Source of the DNA: Gemmatimonas sp. | Lineage (GTDB): Bacteria; Gemmatimonadota; Gemmatimonadetes; Gemmatimonadales; Gemmatimonadaceae | Assembly (NCBI RefSeq): GCF_031426495.1 | Contig: NZ_JANPLK010000059.1 | Location: 186,001-250,000 of the forward strand | Direction of reading: 5' to 3' | Length of the DNA stretch: 64,000 bases | Shown here: positions 43,726 to 52,968 of the stretch, piece by piece | How positions within the stretch are numbered: the first letter of the stretch is position 1 | Layout of the letters: each line of letters begins with the position of its first letter | Made by a program: the position numbers and the translations under genes | Notes under the pieces: model-generated | Databases searched by the model: none | What the model saw: only the letters and a program-made list of their open reading frames with translations | Told to the model about the DNA's origin: nothing

Positions 43726-44982
43726 ATGCGTCGGAAGCAGCGAGTGGGGACAAGTCGGCCGCGTCGCGGTGCGACGCTGGTGTTCGTGGCGGTCTTTGCG
43801 GTGGCGCTCGTTGGCCTCGCAGTGTTTGCTGTAGACGTGAGTCGACTTTACGTGGGGGCGAATGAGCTACAGACTGGCGCGGATGCAGCCGCACTTCGCG
43901 GCGCCCTCCATCTCCAACGCTACCCGACGTCGAATCCGACCGCGGAGACCATAAGGTTCGCCAAGGTTAACGAAGCACTCGGCGACTCTGTCCGCTTGTC
44001 AAGTAGCGACGTTCTTGGACTAAAATGGGCTCCTGACAGTGCTCGAGATTACGGCCGCGGTTTCGGATCAGGAGCGAATGCCGTCGAGGTGCATGCGTCA
44101 CGGGCTGGCAGTCTTCTATTCGGACGACTCCTCTCGGCTATCGTCTCACCGACGCAACGAAACGCAATAGCATGGGTCGCAAACGTTACGCGTATATCAT
44201 GTCCTACGCCATGGGGATTTCCTCTAGCTTCGCTCAACCAAAAGCTGTACGGGGCGAGCAATACTTTAACATCGGTGACACTATACGCCGATCTCGTAGC
44301 GAAGCTAGCCGCGCAGAACGGCCCGCGAGATCTGACGGTGTTTTTCGTACCGCCTACACAAGCTGGGAAAGGAAAGACCCCGCCGTTGAATGGCACCAGC
44401 GGGTACTACCAAGCCATCACGGATGACAAGAACGTCAACATGAATTCGTACCGTGACCAGGTGGCGAATCCTTCCACGCATTGCGGAGCAAACGCATCAG
44501 TGGGAATATCAAACGAGACGGAAAACTTCAGTGGCGAAGGGAGCGGTACGGTTCAGAAGAAAACACCGGAGGCGGCATTCGGACTTAGTAACGCCACTTC
44601 TGGCAGCCTTTGCGCGCAGGCTGTCGGGACCTCGGATTGCTGGCCTCGGACAACCGTAAGTTTTAGCGGAGCGAACCCCGGAGTAGAGGTTTCAGTCGCG
44701 TGGCTTGAGTCGACGACGGGAGCCAGCAGCAAAGCGCTAACAATTGGCGGGTTTCGCGTGATGTGCATCATTCGTGACGAGGATAAGAAGCAACCCAGTG
44801 CGCAGAGTTGTGCATGGGCAGATGGGGCCAATCGAGCCTACTTTACTGGGATCGGAGTACCCGCGGTGTTGCCCGAGGGTACGATTGTTGGTTATCCGGT
44901 GACTACTGCTCCTGGACTCGGCCAAGGCACGTCCCTCGGCAACGCACCGTCGCTCGGCCAGCGCCTCATTCTCGTTCGCTGA
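43726..44982 (+). CDS. TadG-like pilus-associated protein
   Basis: A 418-residue protein with the N-terminal TadE/TadG-type helix (RRGATLVFVAVFAVALVGLA, then DVSRLYVGANELQTGADAAALRGA). The long exported part (about 60-418) has no recognised domain; it holds about six Cys. GC falls to about 48% at 44161-44220, well below the upstream assembly genes. GGGGAGG (43713-43719) supports the ATG at 43726 over a TTG at 43699. It likely anchors or tips the pilus. Confidence 0.82.
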   Translation: MRRKQRVGTSRPRRGATLVFVAVFAVALVGLAVFAVDVSRLYVGANELQTGADAAALRGALHLQRYPTSNPTAETIRFAKVNEALGDSVRLSSSDVLGLKWAPDSARDYGRGFGSGANAVEVHASRAGSLLFGRLLSAIVSPTQRNAIAWVANVTRISCPTPWGFPLASLNQKLYGASNTLTSVTLYADLVAKLAAQNGPRDLTVFFVPPTQAGKGKTPPLNGTSGYYQAITDDKNVNMNSYRDQVANPSTHCGANASVGISNETENFSGEGSGTVQKKTPEAAFGLSNATSGSLCAQAVGTSDCWPRTTVSFSGANPGVEVSVAWLESTTGASSKALTIGGFRVMCIIRDEDKKQPSAQSCAWADGANRAYFTGIGVPAVLPEGTIVGYPVTTAPGLGQGTSLGNAPSLGQRLILVR

Positions 44983-44990
44983 CCATCCGC

Positions 44991-46526
44991 ATGCGCACCT
45001 CCCTCGCGCCGGGCGCCGTCGCCCTCGCGCTCGCCGCACTCTGTGCGACGGGCGCTCGTGCGCAGGGACTCGATCCAACGCCGGCCTCGCAGTGCGGCGA
45101 ACGCACTGTCACTGTGCAGCCGGATAGCGCGGTGGCCGATACGCGTGTGCTGATCCGCTTCGCCGCCGGTCTCGCGTCCGATACCGACGATGCATTCCTC
45201 GCGCGCGCCCTTGGCAAGCTGGTCGCCGAGCGCATTCGTCAGACGCTGTCGATCGACGTGCGTTCGCGCGGCTTGAGCGGTGGTTCGGGCAGCGCCGATG
45301 CGGCCAGCGCCGTGGCCGAGGGTCGTGTGCTGGGGGTGCGCTATGTGTTGGTCGGCACCGTGCAGCGGCGCGACGATCGCTCGGTGATCGACTGGCGCCT
45401 GGTCGACGCGCGCTCCGGCAAGCAGACCTCGAGTGGCGTGGCCAGCGAGCCGGTTGGTGCCGTGGACAGTCTCGTGAATGCGATGACGTCGGTGATGACG
45501 CGCGCGCTCGGGCGTACGGCCACCAAGCCCGCAGCGCGCGACCGACTGCACTCCCGCTCGCCCGACGCCATTCTCTCCTTCCTGCGTGGACTCGCCGAGG
45601 TCGAAGCATTCGATCGGGGCCGCTTGCAGCGCGCCGACAGTGCGCTGCAACGCGCGATCGATCTCGACCCCGCCTTCGTCGCCGCGCGCTTTCGACTGGC
45701 CGAATTGAGTGTGCGTCAACTGGACTGGGTCGAACACTCTGATCGTGCGCGCGCGCAACTGGTGCAGACGGGACTCTGGTCGATTGGCGCGGTGCTGCTC
45801 AAGGAGCCGTACGACGTGCAGGCGCTGGCCCTTTTGGGGCGACTGTACCTGCACAAGGGAACGCCGGCGCTCGCACAGCCCATTGTGCTCGCGCTCCGTG
45901 CATTGGCGCCGGACGAACCGGCCACCGTGGAACTCGATGCGCGCGTGGCGCGGGCACTGGGCCGTGATGACGAGGCCCTGAAAACCGTGCGCGCGTCGGC
46001 CGCCGCCACCGAGCGTAGCATCGACGCCCTCATGGTCCGCGCCGATCTCGAGCGACGCGTGGGCGATCGCGTGGTCGCCTGTCGCGTGCTGAATCGCGCC
46101 ATCGCGCTCGACGCCACGCACGCCCCAGCCTACGTATGGCGCGCCATCGTGCGCAGCAACCTCGGCGAGTTGCGCGAAGGATGGGGCGATGCCGAAGTGG
46201 CGTCGCGGCTCGGGCGTGCCGATTGGGGCGAACTCACCGGCGCGCTCATCGATGTGGCCGTGCGCGACACCGTACGCGCTCGCACCCGCGTGATGCCGCT
46301 CATGACGGCGAGCAGCCTCGATTCGGCCGGCTGGCTCGACCTCGTGCTCCGCGCCGCGGTGGCGAACAGCCTCACCACGCCGGCGGCAGCGCAGCGGGCC
46401 CTTCTGCGCATTTCCTGTCGCGATCCGCGTCGGGTGGGGTTGGCCAACGAGCCGCTGCTGCGCTACCTACGTCTGCCCACCAACTGCATCGCGCCGCGCA
46501 CCAAAGTGGCGACCGGCGCGAACTAG
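44991..46526 (+). CDS. Secreted TPR protein with TolB/FlgO-like domain
   Basis: A 511-residue protein. The signal peptide ends in ARAQ. Residues 35-165 resemble the FlgO/CsgG/TolB-N type fold (LIRFAAGLASDTDD, GVRYVLVGTVQRRDDRSV, WRLVDARSGKQ). TPR-like helical repeats follow (ALQRAIDLDPAFVAARFRLA, VLNRAIALDATHAPAYVWRA). It begins eight bases after the TadG-like gene and may be the TadD-like lipoprotein substitute of this locus; that role is inference. Confidence 0.72.
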   Translation: MRTSLAPGAVALALAALCATGARAQGLDPTPASQCGERTVTVQPDSAVADTRVLIRFAAGLASDTDDAFLARALGKLVAERIRQTLSIDVRSRGLSGGSGSADAASAVAEGRVLGVRYVLVGTVQRRDDRSVIDWRLVDARSGKQTSSGVASEPVGAVDSLVNAMTSVMTRALGRTATKPAARDRLHSRSPDAILSFLRGLAEVEAFDRGRLQRADSALQRAIDLDPAFVAARFRLAELSVRQLDWVEHSDRARAQLVQTGLWSIGAVLLKEPYDVQALALLGRLYLHKGTPALAQPIVLALRALAPDEPATVELDARVARALGRDDEALKTVRASAAATERSIDALMVRADLERRVGDRVVACRVLNRAIALDATHAPAYVWRAIVRSNLGELREGWGDAEVASRLGRADWGELTGALIDVAVRDTVRARTRVMPLMTASSLDSAGWLDLVLRAAVANSLTTPAAAQRALLRISCRDPRRVGLANEPLLRYLRLPTNCIAPRTKVATGAN

Positions 46527-46597
46527 TAGAGATCCTCGAGACGCCAGCAGTACACGTCTGCGCGATCACGACGCACGACAGTCAGGCGTGCGTAATG

Positions 46598-46620
46598 GGT
46601 GTCGGCCGCCGGCCGACACC
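46598..46620 (+). terminator. Strong hairpin after the Tad locus
   Basis: Perfect 10-base stem GGTGTCGGCC/GGCCGACACC with a three-base loop, 72 bases after the TPR gene and before the toxin-antitoxin promoter. There is no T tract, so the role is not certain. Confidence 0.5.
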
Positions 46621-46633
46621 TCATGCGCCGCTC

Positions 46634-46671
46634 TTGACGATTGTCCAGTTTTGACATACCATTGTTCAAAA
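46634..46671 (+). promoter_or_regulatory. Promoter and likely operator of the toxin-antitoxin pair
   Basis: TTGACG (46634-46639), 17 bases, then TACCAT (46657-46662) form a good sigma-70 type promoter. An inverted repeat TTTTGA (46649-46654)/TCAAAA (46666-46671) flanks the -10 box, the expected place for autorepression. A ribosome site AGGAG (46678-46682) follows, six bases before the antitoxin ATG. Confidence 0.65.
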
Positions 46672-46688
46672 CAGGACAGGAGCTATCC

Positions 46689-47138
46689 ATGCCGGTGGTG
46701 ACCTCGAGCGCGCAGGACGCAGAGACACGGGCGCAGCTTGCCGGGCCTGCGATCCGAGCATTTTTTCGGATCACAGACAGCTGGGGTCTCACGGATCAGC
46801 AACGCCTGGTCCTCTTGGGCGAGTCGGTGGCCCGGTCGACGCTGCAAACTTGGAAGGACAGCACACCGCGCACTTTGAGTGTGGACCAGATTGAGCGCTG
46901 CAGCTACGTCGTCGCCATCTACGAGGGGCTGATGCGCGTATTTCGCCGTGCCCCGGAGTTATCGGTGCGTTGGCTCGAACTGCCTCGTGCTGAGCATCCG
47001 TTCTATGGCAAAAGCGCCTTGGCGTTCATGCTCAACGGGCGGAGCGCAGACTTGGCCGCGGTGCGCGCGCTGGTCGACCACGTGAACGGCGGGCCGCCCA
47101 GTCGCGCGGAATACCCGACCCCGCCCCGTGAGGCCTGA
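46689..47138 (+). CDS. Xre/MbcA/ParS-type antitoxin (DUF2384)
   Basis: A 149-residue protein. An N-terminal helical, Xre-like region (RAFFRITDSWGLTDQQRLVLLG, then STLQTWKD) is followed by the DUF2384 toxin-binding domain (RCSYVVAIYEGLMRVF, WLELPRAEHPFYGKSALAFML). It should neutralise the RES toxin encoded 23 bases downstream and repress the shared promoter. The start follows AGGAG; a TTG at 46641 inside the promoter is rejected. Confidence 0.88.
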   Translation: MPVVTSSAQDAETRAQLAGPAIRAFFRITDSWGLTDQQRLVLLGESVARSTLQTWKDSTPRTLSVDQIERCSYVVAIYEGLMRVFRRAPELSVRWLELPRAEHPFYGKSALAFMLNGRSADLAAVRALVDHVNGGPPSRAEYPTPPREA

Positions 47139-47161
47139 CCCATGCTGATCACGCAGGTCGG

Positions 47162-47893
47162 ATGAGTAGCCCGTGGACGCCTCCTGGCCTTATGCCGGGG
47201 ATGACGATCGCCCTCGGCTCGAGCGGTGGTGCTGGCGGAACGCTCATGGCGTCACCGATCGACTGGCCCGCCGCCGCCCGCATCATCGGCAGTGAGTACT
47301 CCGGAGAGAATCTGTTCGATCAGGTCGCCTCATCGAGCGATGTCGACGATCTGCTCGCGCTCGCGGACCTGACCAGCCCGACGATCCGTGCGGCGCAAGG
47401 CGAGATCGACCTCGTGCCGCTGGAGGACCGCCTCTATGGGCCTGGGGCTGGCCTGATCATGAGCGCATTCAGCTGGCCCGGTCGCGAATCGCGCTTTTCA
47501 GATGGGACCTTCGGCGTGTTCTACGCTGCCGGCACGATCGAGACAGCCATCGCCGAAACCACCTATCATCAAGCGCGCTTTCTCGCCGGCCTACCGCCAG
47601 TGGCGGTTGAGAAGACGGTGCTCCTCGTCGCAGTGCAGGAAACGCTGGTCGACGTGCGTCATCCACAGCCCGCACCGCCCGGCATCTACGACCCGCTGGA
47701 CTATCGACTTGCCCAGGCGTTTGGCGCGACGGTCCGTCGGCAGCAGGCGTTCGGTCTTGCGTACGACAGCGTTCGCGACCGGCCAGCGGGCGAGTGCGTT
47801 GCGATCCTTCGCCCTCCGGCGCTCGTGCCCCCGGTGCGCGTCCATCAGACGGTGGAGTATCACTGGGACGGCCACGGCATCGCAGTGCGGTAA
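47162..47893 (+). CDS. RES domain toxin
   Basis: A 243-residue protein. The RES core is recognisable: YGPGAGLIMSAFSW, RFSDGTFGVFYAAGTIETAI, AETTYHQARF and, later, YDSVRDRPAGECVAILRP. Known RES toxins use NAD or PRPP-linked ADP-ribosyl chemistry (NAD depletion, or modification of Prs). The N-terminal 75 residues are an extension not usual in the shortest members. It is the second gene of the pair and is convergent with the ABC-2 permease gene. Confidence 0.87.
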   Translation: MSSPWTPPGLMPGMTIALGSSGGAGGTLMASPIDWPAAARIIGSEYSGENLFDQVASSSDVDDLLALADLTSPTIRAAQGEIDLVPLEDRLYGPGAGLIMSAFSWPGRESRFSDGTFGVFYAAGTIETAIAETTYHQARFLAGLPPVAVEKTVLLVAVQETLVDVRHPQPAPPGIYDPLDYRLAQAFGATVRRQQAFGLAYDSVRDRPAGECVAILRPPALVPPVRVHQTVEYHWDGHGIAVR

Positions 47894-47949
47894 TCGGCGC
47901 GCAGACGAATCCGTGCGTGGTTCAAGACGATTTGCCACCGACGCCGTTC

Positions 47950-49236
47950 TTACCCGTCCAGCCGGATCCAGCGGATGATCTCACGGATCGACGGGCGCTT
48001 GCCATACATCAGCAGCGCCGTGCGATAGAGTCGGCCGGCCGCAACCATCGCACCGATCGCCAGCAGCGACAGCAAGCCGATCGAGACGACCAGTTCCGAC
48101 GCGGGCACGGCCACCAACCCAAGTCGCAACGGCATGATGATCGGCGACGAGAACGGCACGAGCGAGAGCGTGCGGGCGATCGGGCCATCGGGGTCGGCCA
48201 GCGCCGGCTGTAACAGCGCGACGCTGCCCACCAGCAGCATGAGCACGGGCGTCTGGGCCTGCTGCGCTTCCTGTTCGGAGCTCACGATGCTGCCGACCGC
48301 CGCAAAGAGTGCGGCATACAGTACGTAGCCCAGCAGGAAGTACGCGAACAGCGGGATCATGTCCGTCCATGACACCGACGGGAGGGACATGCTCGACGAC
48401 GCCACGCCCAGTGCGGACAGAATGCGTCCGCGGTTTGCCATGAGCGTGATCATCGACGTCGTCCAGAAGCCGAGCTGCACCAGCGCCACGCCACCGATGC
48501 CGAGCACCTTGCCCGAGAGCAGAATGCGCGGTGACACGCTGGCCAGCACGAGCTCGGACACCCGCGACTGCTTCTCCTCGGTCACGCTGCGCAACACGAT
48601 CTGGCCGTACAGCACGATCACGATGTACAGCAGCACGGCTACGCCGGCGCCGAAGATCAGGTTCACCTGGGCCGATCCCGTGCGGCCGTCGCGCATCACG
48701 CGCTCCACCTTCAGAGCCACGCGCACCTGCGCCAGCTTGAGCGCTGATTCGGCGTCGAGGCCGGCCGCTGCGACGCGCTGCCGCAGCATTTCCCGCTCGA
48801 TCGCTTTCTGCAATCGTTCCGACGTCGAGATCGGCGCGCTGCTGGACAGCAGTACCGACACGGCGCCCGACTCGATCGACGTTGCATCGAGATAGGCGAC
48901 CGCGGGCAAGCGGTCGGCCGCGATCTCGATGCGCAGTGAGTCGAGCGTTTTCGCGGTAGTCACGTCGGACGTCGCCAGCACCCTCGGTGCCTTCGACGTG
49001 CCCATCAATCCACCGGACAGCTCGGTGGCGATGCCGGCGCCGACGTCCTTCCCTGTCGCGTCGACGATCACCATGGCGGAGAGGTCGACCGAGCGCGCGG
49101 AGCGAAACGCCAGCCACGGCGGCCCAAGCGTGAGCGCGGCGAACAGAAACGGTCCGAACAGCGTGGTCAGCAGGAACCAGCGCGAGCGCACGCGCTCGCC
49201 GAACTCGCGTGAGATGACGGCGTAGAGCTTACCCAT
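47950..49236 (-). CDS. ABC-2 type permease, NatB-like
   Basis: A 428-residue permease. One N-terminal helix (FLLTTLFGPFLFAALTL) is followed by an exported domain of about 170 residues and then five or six helices. TEEKQSRVSELVLASVSP is typical of the NatB/ABC2_membrane_3 family. Such pairs export Na+, peptides or unknown compounds. The ATG at 49236 lies in the end of the ATPase gene (8-base overlap), which supports it over 49275. Confidence 0.88.
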   Translation of the reverse strand: MGKLYAVISREFGERVRSRWFLLTTLFGPFLFAALTLGPPWLAFRSARSVDLSAMVIVDATGKDVGAGIATELSGGLMGTSKAPRVLATSDVTTAKTLDSLRIEIAADRLPAVAYLDATSIESGAVSVLLSSSAPISTSERLQKAIEREMLRQRVAAAGLDAESALKLAQVRVALKVERVMRDGRTGSAQVNLIFGAGVAVLLYIVIVLYGQIVLRSVTEEKQSRVSELVLASVSPRILLSGKVLGIGGVALVQLGFWTTSMITLMANRGRILSALGVASSSMSLPSVSWTDMIPLFAYFLLGYVLYAALFAAVGSIVSSEQEAQQAQTPVLMLLVGSVALLQPALADPDGPIARTLSLVPFSSPIIMPLRLGLVAVPASELVVSIGLLSLLAIGAMVAAGRLYRTALLMYGKRPSIREIIRWIRLDG

Positions 49237-50203
49237 TGCCACTGAGCCCCGCTTCGACGCCGGTGGCGCCCACACGTTCCAGGAAGATCCGATGCAACGA
49301 GGCTTCGGAGCGATCGAATTTCACGATCTCGACGTCGTGCGCCACCAACTGCCCCAGCAACTGCTGCGTGGTCGCGCCGGCGGCGAGATCGAGTTCGACC
49401 CGTTGCCCATGATCGTCGTACGACGCCACCAGCAACGTATTCTCGAGGACCGCGCGAGCGTGATCGCGACCGTTGCCGGCGAATTCAATGCTCACGCGTC
49501 CCGGTCCGCCGTACTGCTTCTTGAGCGCGCTCATGGCGCCGTCGGCCACCACTTCGCCACGCGCGATGATGGCCACCGCATCGCACATGCGTTCGGCGTT
49601 GTCCATGAGGTGCGTACTGAAGATCACCGTGCGTCCTTCGCGACGCAGATCGAGCACCGTGTCCTTGAGCACTTGGGCATTGACCGGATCGAGACCGCTG
49701 AACGGTTCGTCGAGGATGACCAGCTCGGGCTCGTGCAGCATCGTGCCCACGAACTGCACCTTCTGCTGCATGCCGCGGGAGAGGTCTTCGACCTTGGCAC
49801 TACCCCAGTCCTGGGTGGCGGTGCGCAATCCCATGCGATCGAGCCAGAGATCGATGCGCCGGTCGGCTTCCTTGGTGGGCAGCCCTTTCAGCCGCCCGAG
49901 GAAGCGAAGAACGCGACGGACCTCCATCTTGCGGTAGAGTCCGCGTTCTTCCGGAAGGTATCCGACGCGATCGGAGACGGACGGGTCGCCGGCTGGCTTC
50001 CCTAGCACCTCGATGTGTCCCGAGTCGGGCACCATGAGGTTGAGAATCATCCGGATAGTCGTCGTTTTCCCGGCCCCGTTGGGACCGAGTAGACCGTACA
50101 CCGTACCCTTGGGCACTGACAGGGAGACGTCACGCACGGCGACGTGATTGGCGTAGGCCTTTCGGACGTGGTCCACGCGAATGGCAACAGATGAAGAAGT
50201 CAC
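49229..50203 (-). CDS. ABC transporter ATPase, NatA-like
   Basis: A 324-residue ATPase with Walker A GPNGAGKTTT, signature LSRGMQQKVQFVGTML, Walker B LVILDEPFSGLDPV and switch His FSTHLMDNAE. A C-terminal DUF4162-like domain (last 90 residues) is present, as in NatA-type proteins. It pairs with the permease encoded downstream. The start is GTG and overlaps the divergent membrane-protein gene by 13 bases. Confidence 0.93.
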   Translation of the reverse strand: MTSSSVAIRVDHVRKAYANHVAVRDVSLSVPKGTVYGLLGPNGAGKTTTIRMILNLMVPDSGHIEVLGKPAGDPSVSDRVGYLPEERGLYRKMEVRRVLRFLGRLKGLPTKEADRRIDLWLDRMGLRTATQDWGSAKVEDLSRGMQQKVQFVGTMLHEPELVILDEPFSGLDPVNAQVLKDTVLDLRREGRTVIFSTHLMDNAERMCDAVAIIARGEVVADGAMSALKKQYGGPGRVSIEFAGNGRDHARAVLENTLLVASYDDHGQRVELDLAAGATTQQLLGQLVAHDVEIVKFDRSEASLHRIFLERVGATGVEAGLSGNG

Positions 50204-51777
50204 CAGAACAAAGTAATACCGATTCGGGGTTTGCCGAGCTCAGCCGTGAGGTGGATTTCGGCTGGGATCTCGTGCTGTGCCTGCTGGTGGCGACGGTGGC
50301 GGCACTTTTAATGCCGCTCGACGACGCCGACCTGCCCATGCACTTGGCGACAGGCGCCTGGATCCTGGATCACGGGCGGCTGCCGCTCACCGAGCCCTTT
50401 GCCTGGACGCGCATGGGGGCGCCCTTCTACGCCTACTCGTGGCTCCCCGAGGTAGCCTATGAGACCGCACGGCGCGCGATGGGACTGGGCGGGGTCTCGG
50501 TGGTGCATGCGGTGGCCGTAGCGGGCGCGGTGGTGGCTGTGTGGGATCTGGCGCGGGCCGCACGGTGGTCGCTGTGGGCCACTCGGCTGATGCTATCGGT
50601 GCACGTCATTTTTTGGCTGTTGGTGCAACCGGCCACCAGGCCGCAGCTGGTGCTGGCGATCGCGCTGCCGTTGGCGTGGGCGGCGGCGTATCGGCTGCGG
50701 AGCGCGGCGTCGCCGGTGCTCGGGCTCGCGATGACGTTGTTGGCAGCGGCGATGGCGGTGAACTCACACCTGTTGTTTCCGCTTACGATCGTCCCGGTGG
50801 TGGTGCTGTTGGGGGCCGAGCGGTTTCGGGTGAGTCGCGTGGCGGGATTTGTGGTGGCCACGGTCGTCGGGTGGCTTTGCACGCCGAACGCGCTGCATCT
50901 GCTGGACATTTTGCGGCTCAATCTCGGTGCCAATGCGCTATTGGGCGCCGCGTCGCCAATCATGGAGCTCGAACCAGGGTTCGGCTTTCTGATCAAGGCG
51001 GCCGTGGGCACGAAGCTCGTGGCGGGCGGCCTACTGGTGTTGCCGCTGCTGCCGTTCTACGCTCGGCTGCCGCAGCGTGAGCGGTGGTGGCTGGGCATGG
51101 CATGGTTGGCGGGGCTTGGACTGTTCGGATTGGCCATTCGCGGGCTGTTGCTCTGGTGGCTGCTGGCGATGCCGGTGGTGGCGTTGGCGCTGGCGAGTAT
51201 CCCGCTGCCCAGGCTCGTGTCCACGCAGCGCGCGGTGGTGGGCGCGTGGGTGGTGGCCGTGTTCGCGCCGATCGGGCATGCGGTGAAGGCGCGTGAACTG
51301 CTTGGCCGTGTGGACGGGCTGCCGCATCCCGAAGCGAAGGCGCTGGCGCCGGCGGTCCGCTGGCTGGAGTGCGCCACGGCGGGCGCGGATTCCACGCGTG
51401 GCGTGCCCCGCGGCACGACGATGTTCGACGACGGGAGCTATCTGGTGTGGCGGGTGCCATCGGTGTCGTGGTCGGTGGACGGGCGCGCCATCTTCCCCGA
51501 CTCGGTGGCGAAGGCTGAGGCGGGTCAGCAACTGCGATATGGCGCCGTACTCAGCCCACCGTGGCAGCATGGTGACATCGCGCTATTGCCGGTACAACAC
51601 GCGTCGGCAGCTGCACTCGACGCCGACTCGTTGTGGCGCTCCGTACCGACAGATAGCGTCGCGGGGCGTGCGCGCCTGCGACTGTGGGTACGGCGGGCGT
51701 GGTTGGATCGTCAGAGCACAGTGGGTTCATGCGCATCGGCGACGGCTGCCGTGTCTCTTCCCGTGGCGAACGAATGA
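50191..51777 (+). CDS. Polytopic membrane protein, GT-C-like
   Basis: A 528-residue protein with about 11 membrane helices. The first loop (LDDADLPMHLATGAWILDHG, then WTRMGAPF and SWLPEVAYE) has the layout of GT-C glycosyltransferases and matches that of the 23145-24593 protein. The last 130 residues form a soluble domain (RGTTMFDDGSYLVWR). The acceptor is unknown. The next gene, a GT2 transferase, starts in its stop codon (ATGA), which suggests joint work on a polyprenyl-linked glycan. Confidence 0.65.
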   Translation: MKKSPEQSNTDSGFAELSREVDFGWDLVLCLLVATVAALLMPLDDADLPMHLATGAWILDHGRLPLTEPFAWTRMGAPFYAYSWLPEVAYETARRAMGLGGVSVVHAVAVAGAVVAVWDLARAARWSLWATRLMLSVHVIFWLLVQPATRPQLVLAIALPLAWAAAYRLRSAASPVLGLAMTLLAAAMAVNSHLLFPLTIVPVVVLLGAERFRVSRVAGFVVATVVGWLCTPNALHLLDILRLNLGANALLGAASPIMELEPGFGFLIKAAVGTKLVAGGLLVLPLLPFYARLPQRERWWLGMAWLAGLGLFGLAIRGLLLWWLLAMPVVALALASIPLPRLVSTQRAVVGAWVVAVFAPIGHAVKARELLGRVDGLPHPEAKALAPAVRWLECATAGADSTRGVPRGTTMFDDGSYLVWRVPSVSWSVDGRAIFPDSVAKAEAGQQLRYGAVLSPPWQHGDIALLPVQHASAAALDADSLWRSVPTDSVAGRARLRLWVRRAWLDRQSTVGSCASATAAVSLPVANE

Positions 51778-52937
51778 TCGTGAGCGAATCCGATATCGAA
51801 CTGTCGATTGTGATGCCGTGCTTGAACGAAGCGGAAACGCTGGCGGTCTGCATCGCCAAGGCGCGCTCATTTCTGGCGCGGAGCGGCGTGGTCGGTGAAG
51901 TGGTCATCGCCGACAACGGCAGTACCGACGGGTCGCAGGCGATCGCCGAGCGCGAGGGCGCGCGCGTGGTGCATGTGCCGGTGCGCGGGTACGGGGCGGC
52001 GTTGCAGGCCGGTATTGCCGGCGCGCGCGGTCGATACGTGATCATGGGTGACGCCGACGATAGCTACGATTTCTCGAAGCTCGATGCGTTCGTTGAAAAG
52101 CTGCGGGGCGGGCACGATCTGGTGATGGGGAATCGCTTTCGAGGCGGCATCGCCCCGGGCGCGATGCCGTTCTTGCATCGCTACCTCGGCAACCCGGTGC
52201 TGACCACGATCGGGCGGGTGTTCTTCGGCAGCCCGGCGCGGGATTTTCATTGCGGACTGCGCGGCTTTCGTCGCGAGGCGATCCTCGCCCTCGATCTGCG
52301 CACGACGGGCATGGAGTACGCCAGCGAGATGGTGGTGAAAGCGTCGCTGAGCGAACTGCGCGTCACGGAAGTCCCGACGACGCTGTCACCCGATGGGCGC
52401 AGTCGTCCGCCGCATCTGCGTACGTGGCGCGACGGCTGGCGGCATCTGCGGTTCCTGTTGTTGTACAGTCCGCGGTTCTTGTTTTTCTATCCCGGGGCGA
52501 CGCTGTTGCTGGTGTCGACGGCGGTGTTTGCGTGGTTGTTACCGGGGCCAGTGGTGTTCCGTGGCTTCGGGCTCGACGTGCACACGCTGCTCTTCGCCTC
52601 GGCGGGAATTCAGCTGGGCTTGCTGTCGATGTACTTCTGGTGGTTCGCGCGCACCTTCGCGTCTTCCGCGGGACTTCTTCCCGACTCGGCGCGGGCCTCG
52701 AGGCTACAGCGGCTGTTTACGCTCGAGCGTGGGCTGATTGTCGGCGGCGCCGTGTTCGGCGTGGGACTTTGGCTCGCGGCGGAAGCCGTCTTCTCGTGGA
52801 AGGCCAAGAACTTTGGTGGCCTCGACTACCAGATCACGTTGCGCGTGGTGATCCCGGCGGTCACCGCCATGGTGAGCGGTACGCTGATCGCGCTTGGCAG
52901 TTTCCTGGTCAGCCTGCTCACGCTCGGTCGCCGATAG
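51774..52937 (+). CDS. GT2 glycosyltransferase, dolichol-phosphate mannosyltransferase-like
   Basis: A 387-residue enzyme. The GT2 domain shows IVMPCLNEAETLAVCI, VIADNGSTDGS, GYGAALQAGIAGARG, the metal-binding MGDADDSYDF and GNRFRGGI, and a late CGLRGFRREAI. Four membrane helices follow. Relatives make polyprenyl-phosphate sugars that feed GT-C enzymes in the membrane. It is coupled to the upstream GT-C-like gene. The frame opens 90 bases earlier, but the overlap start fits. Confidence 0.9.
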   Translation: MIVSESDIELSIVMPCLNEAETLAVCIAKARSFLARSGVVGEVVIADNGSTDGSQAIAEREGARVVHVPVRGYGAALQAGIAGARGRYVIMGDADDSYDFSKLDAFVEKLRGGHDLVMGNRFRGGIAPGAMPFLHRYLGNPVLTTIGRVFFGSPARDFHCGLRGFRREAILALDLRTTGMEYASEMVVKASLSELRVTEVPTTLSPDGRSRPPHLRTWRDGWRHLRFLLLYSPRFLFFYPGATLLLVSTAVFAWLLPGPVVFRGFGLDVHTLLFASAGIQLGLLSMYFWWFARTFASSAGLLPDSARASRLQRLFTLERGLIVGGAVFGVGLWLAAEAVFSWKAKNFGGLDYQITLRVVIPAVTAMVSGTLIALGSFLVSLLTLGRR

Positions 52938-52968
52938 TGTCTCGCCGTCTCGCGCGTCGCCTTCCCGA

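Noticed and set aside
46641..46688. Earlier TTG start for the antitoxin
   Set aside because: It lies inside the promoter spacer and lacks a ribosome site, whereas ATG 46689 follows AGGAG.
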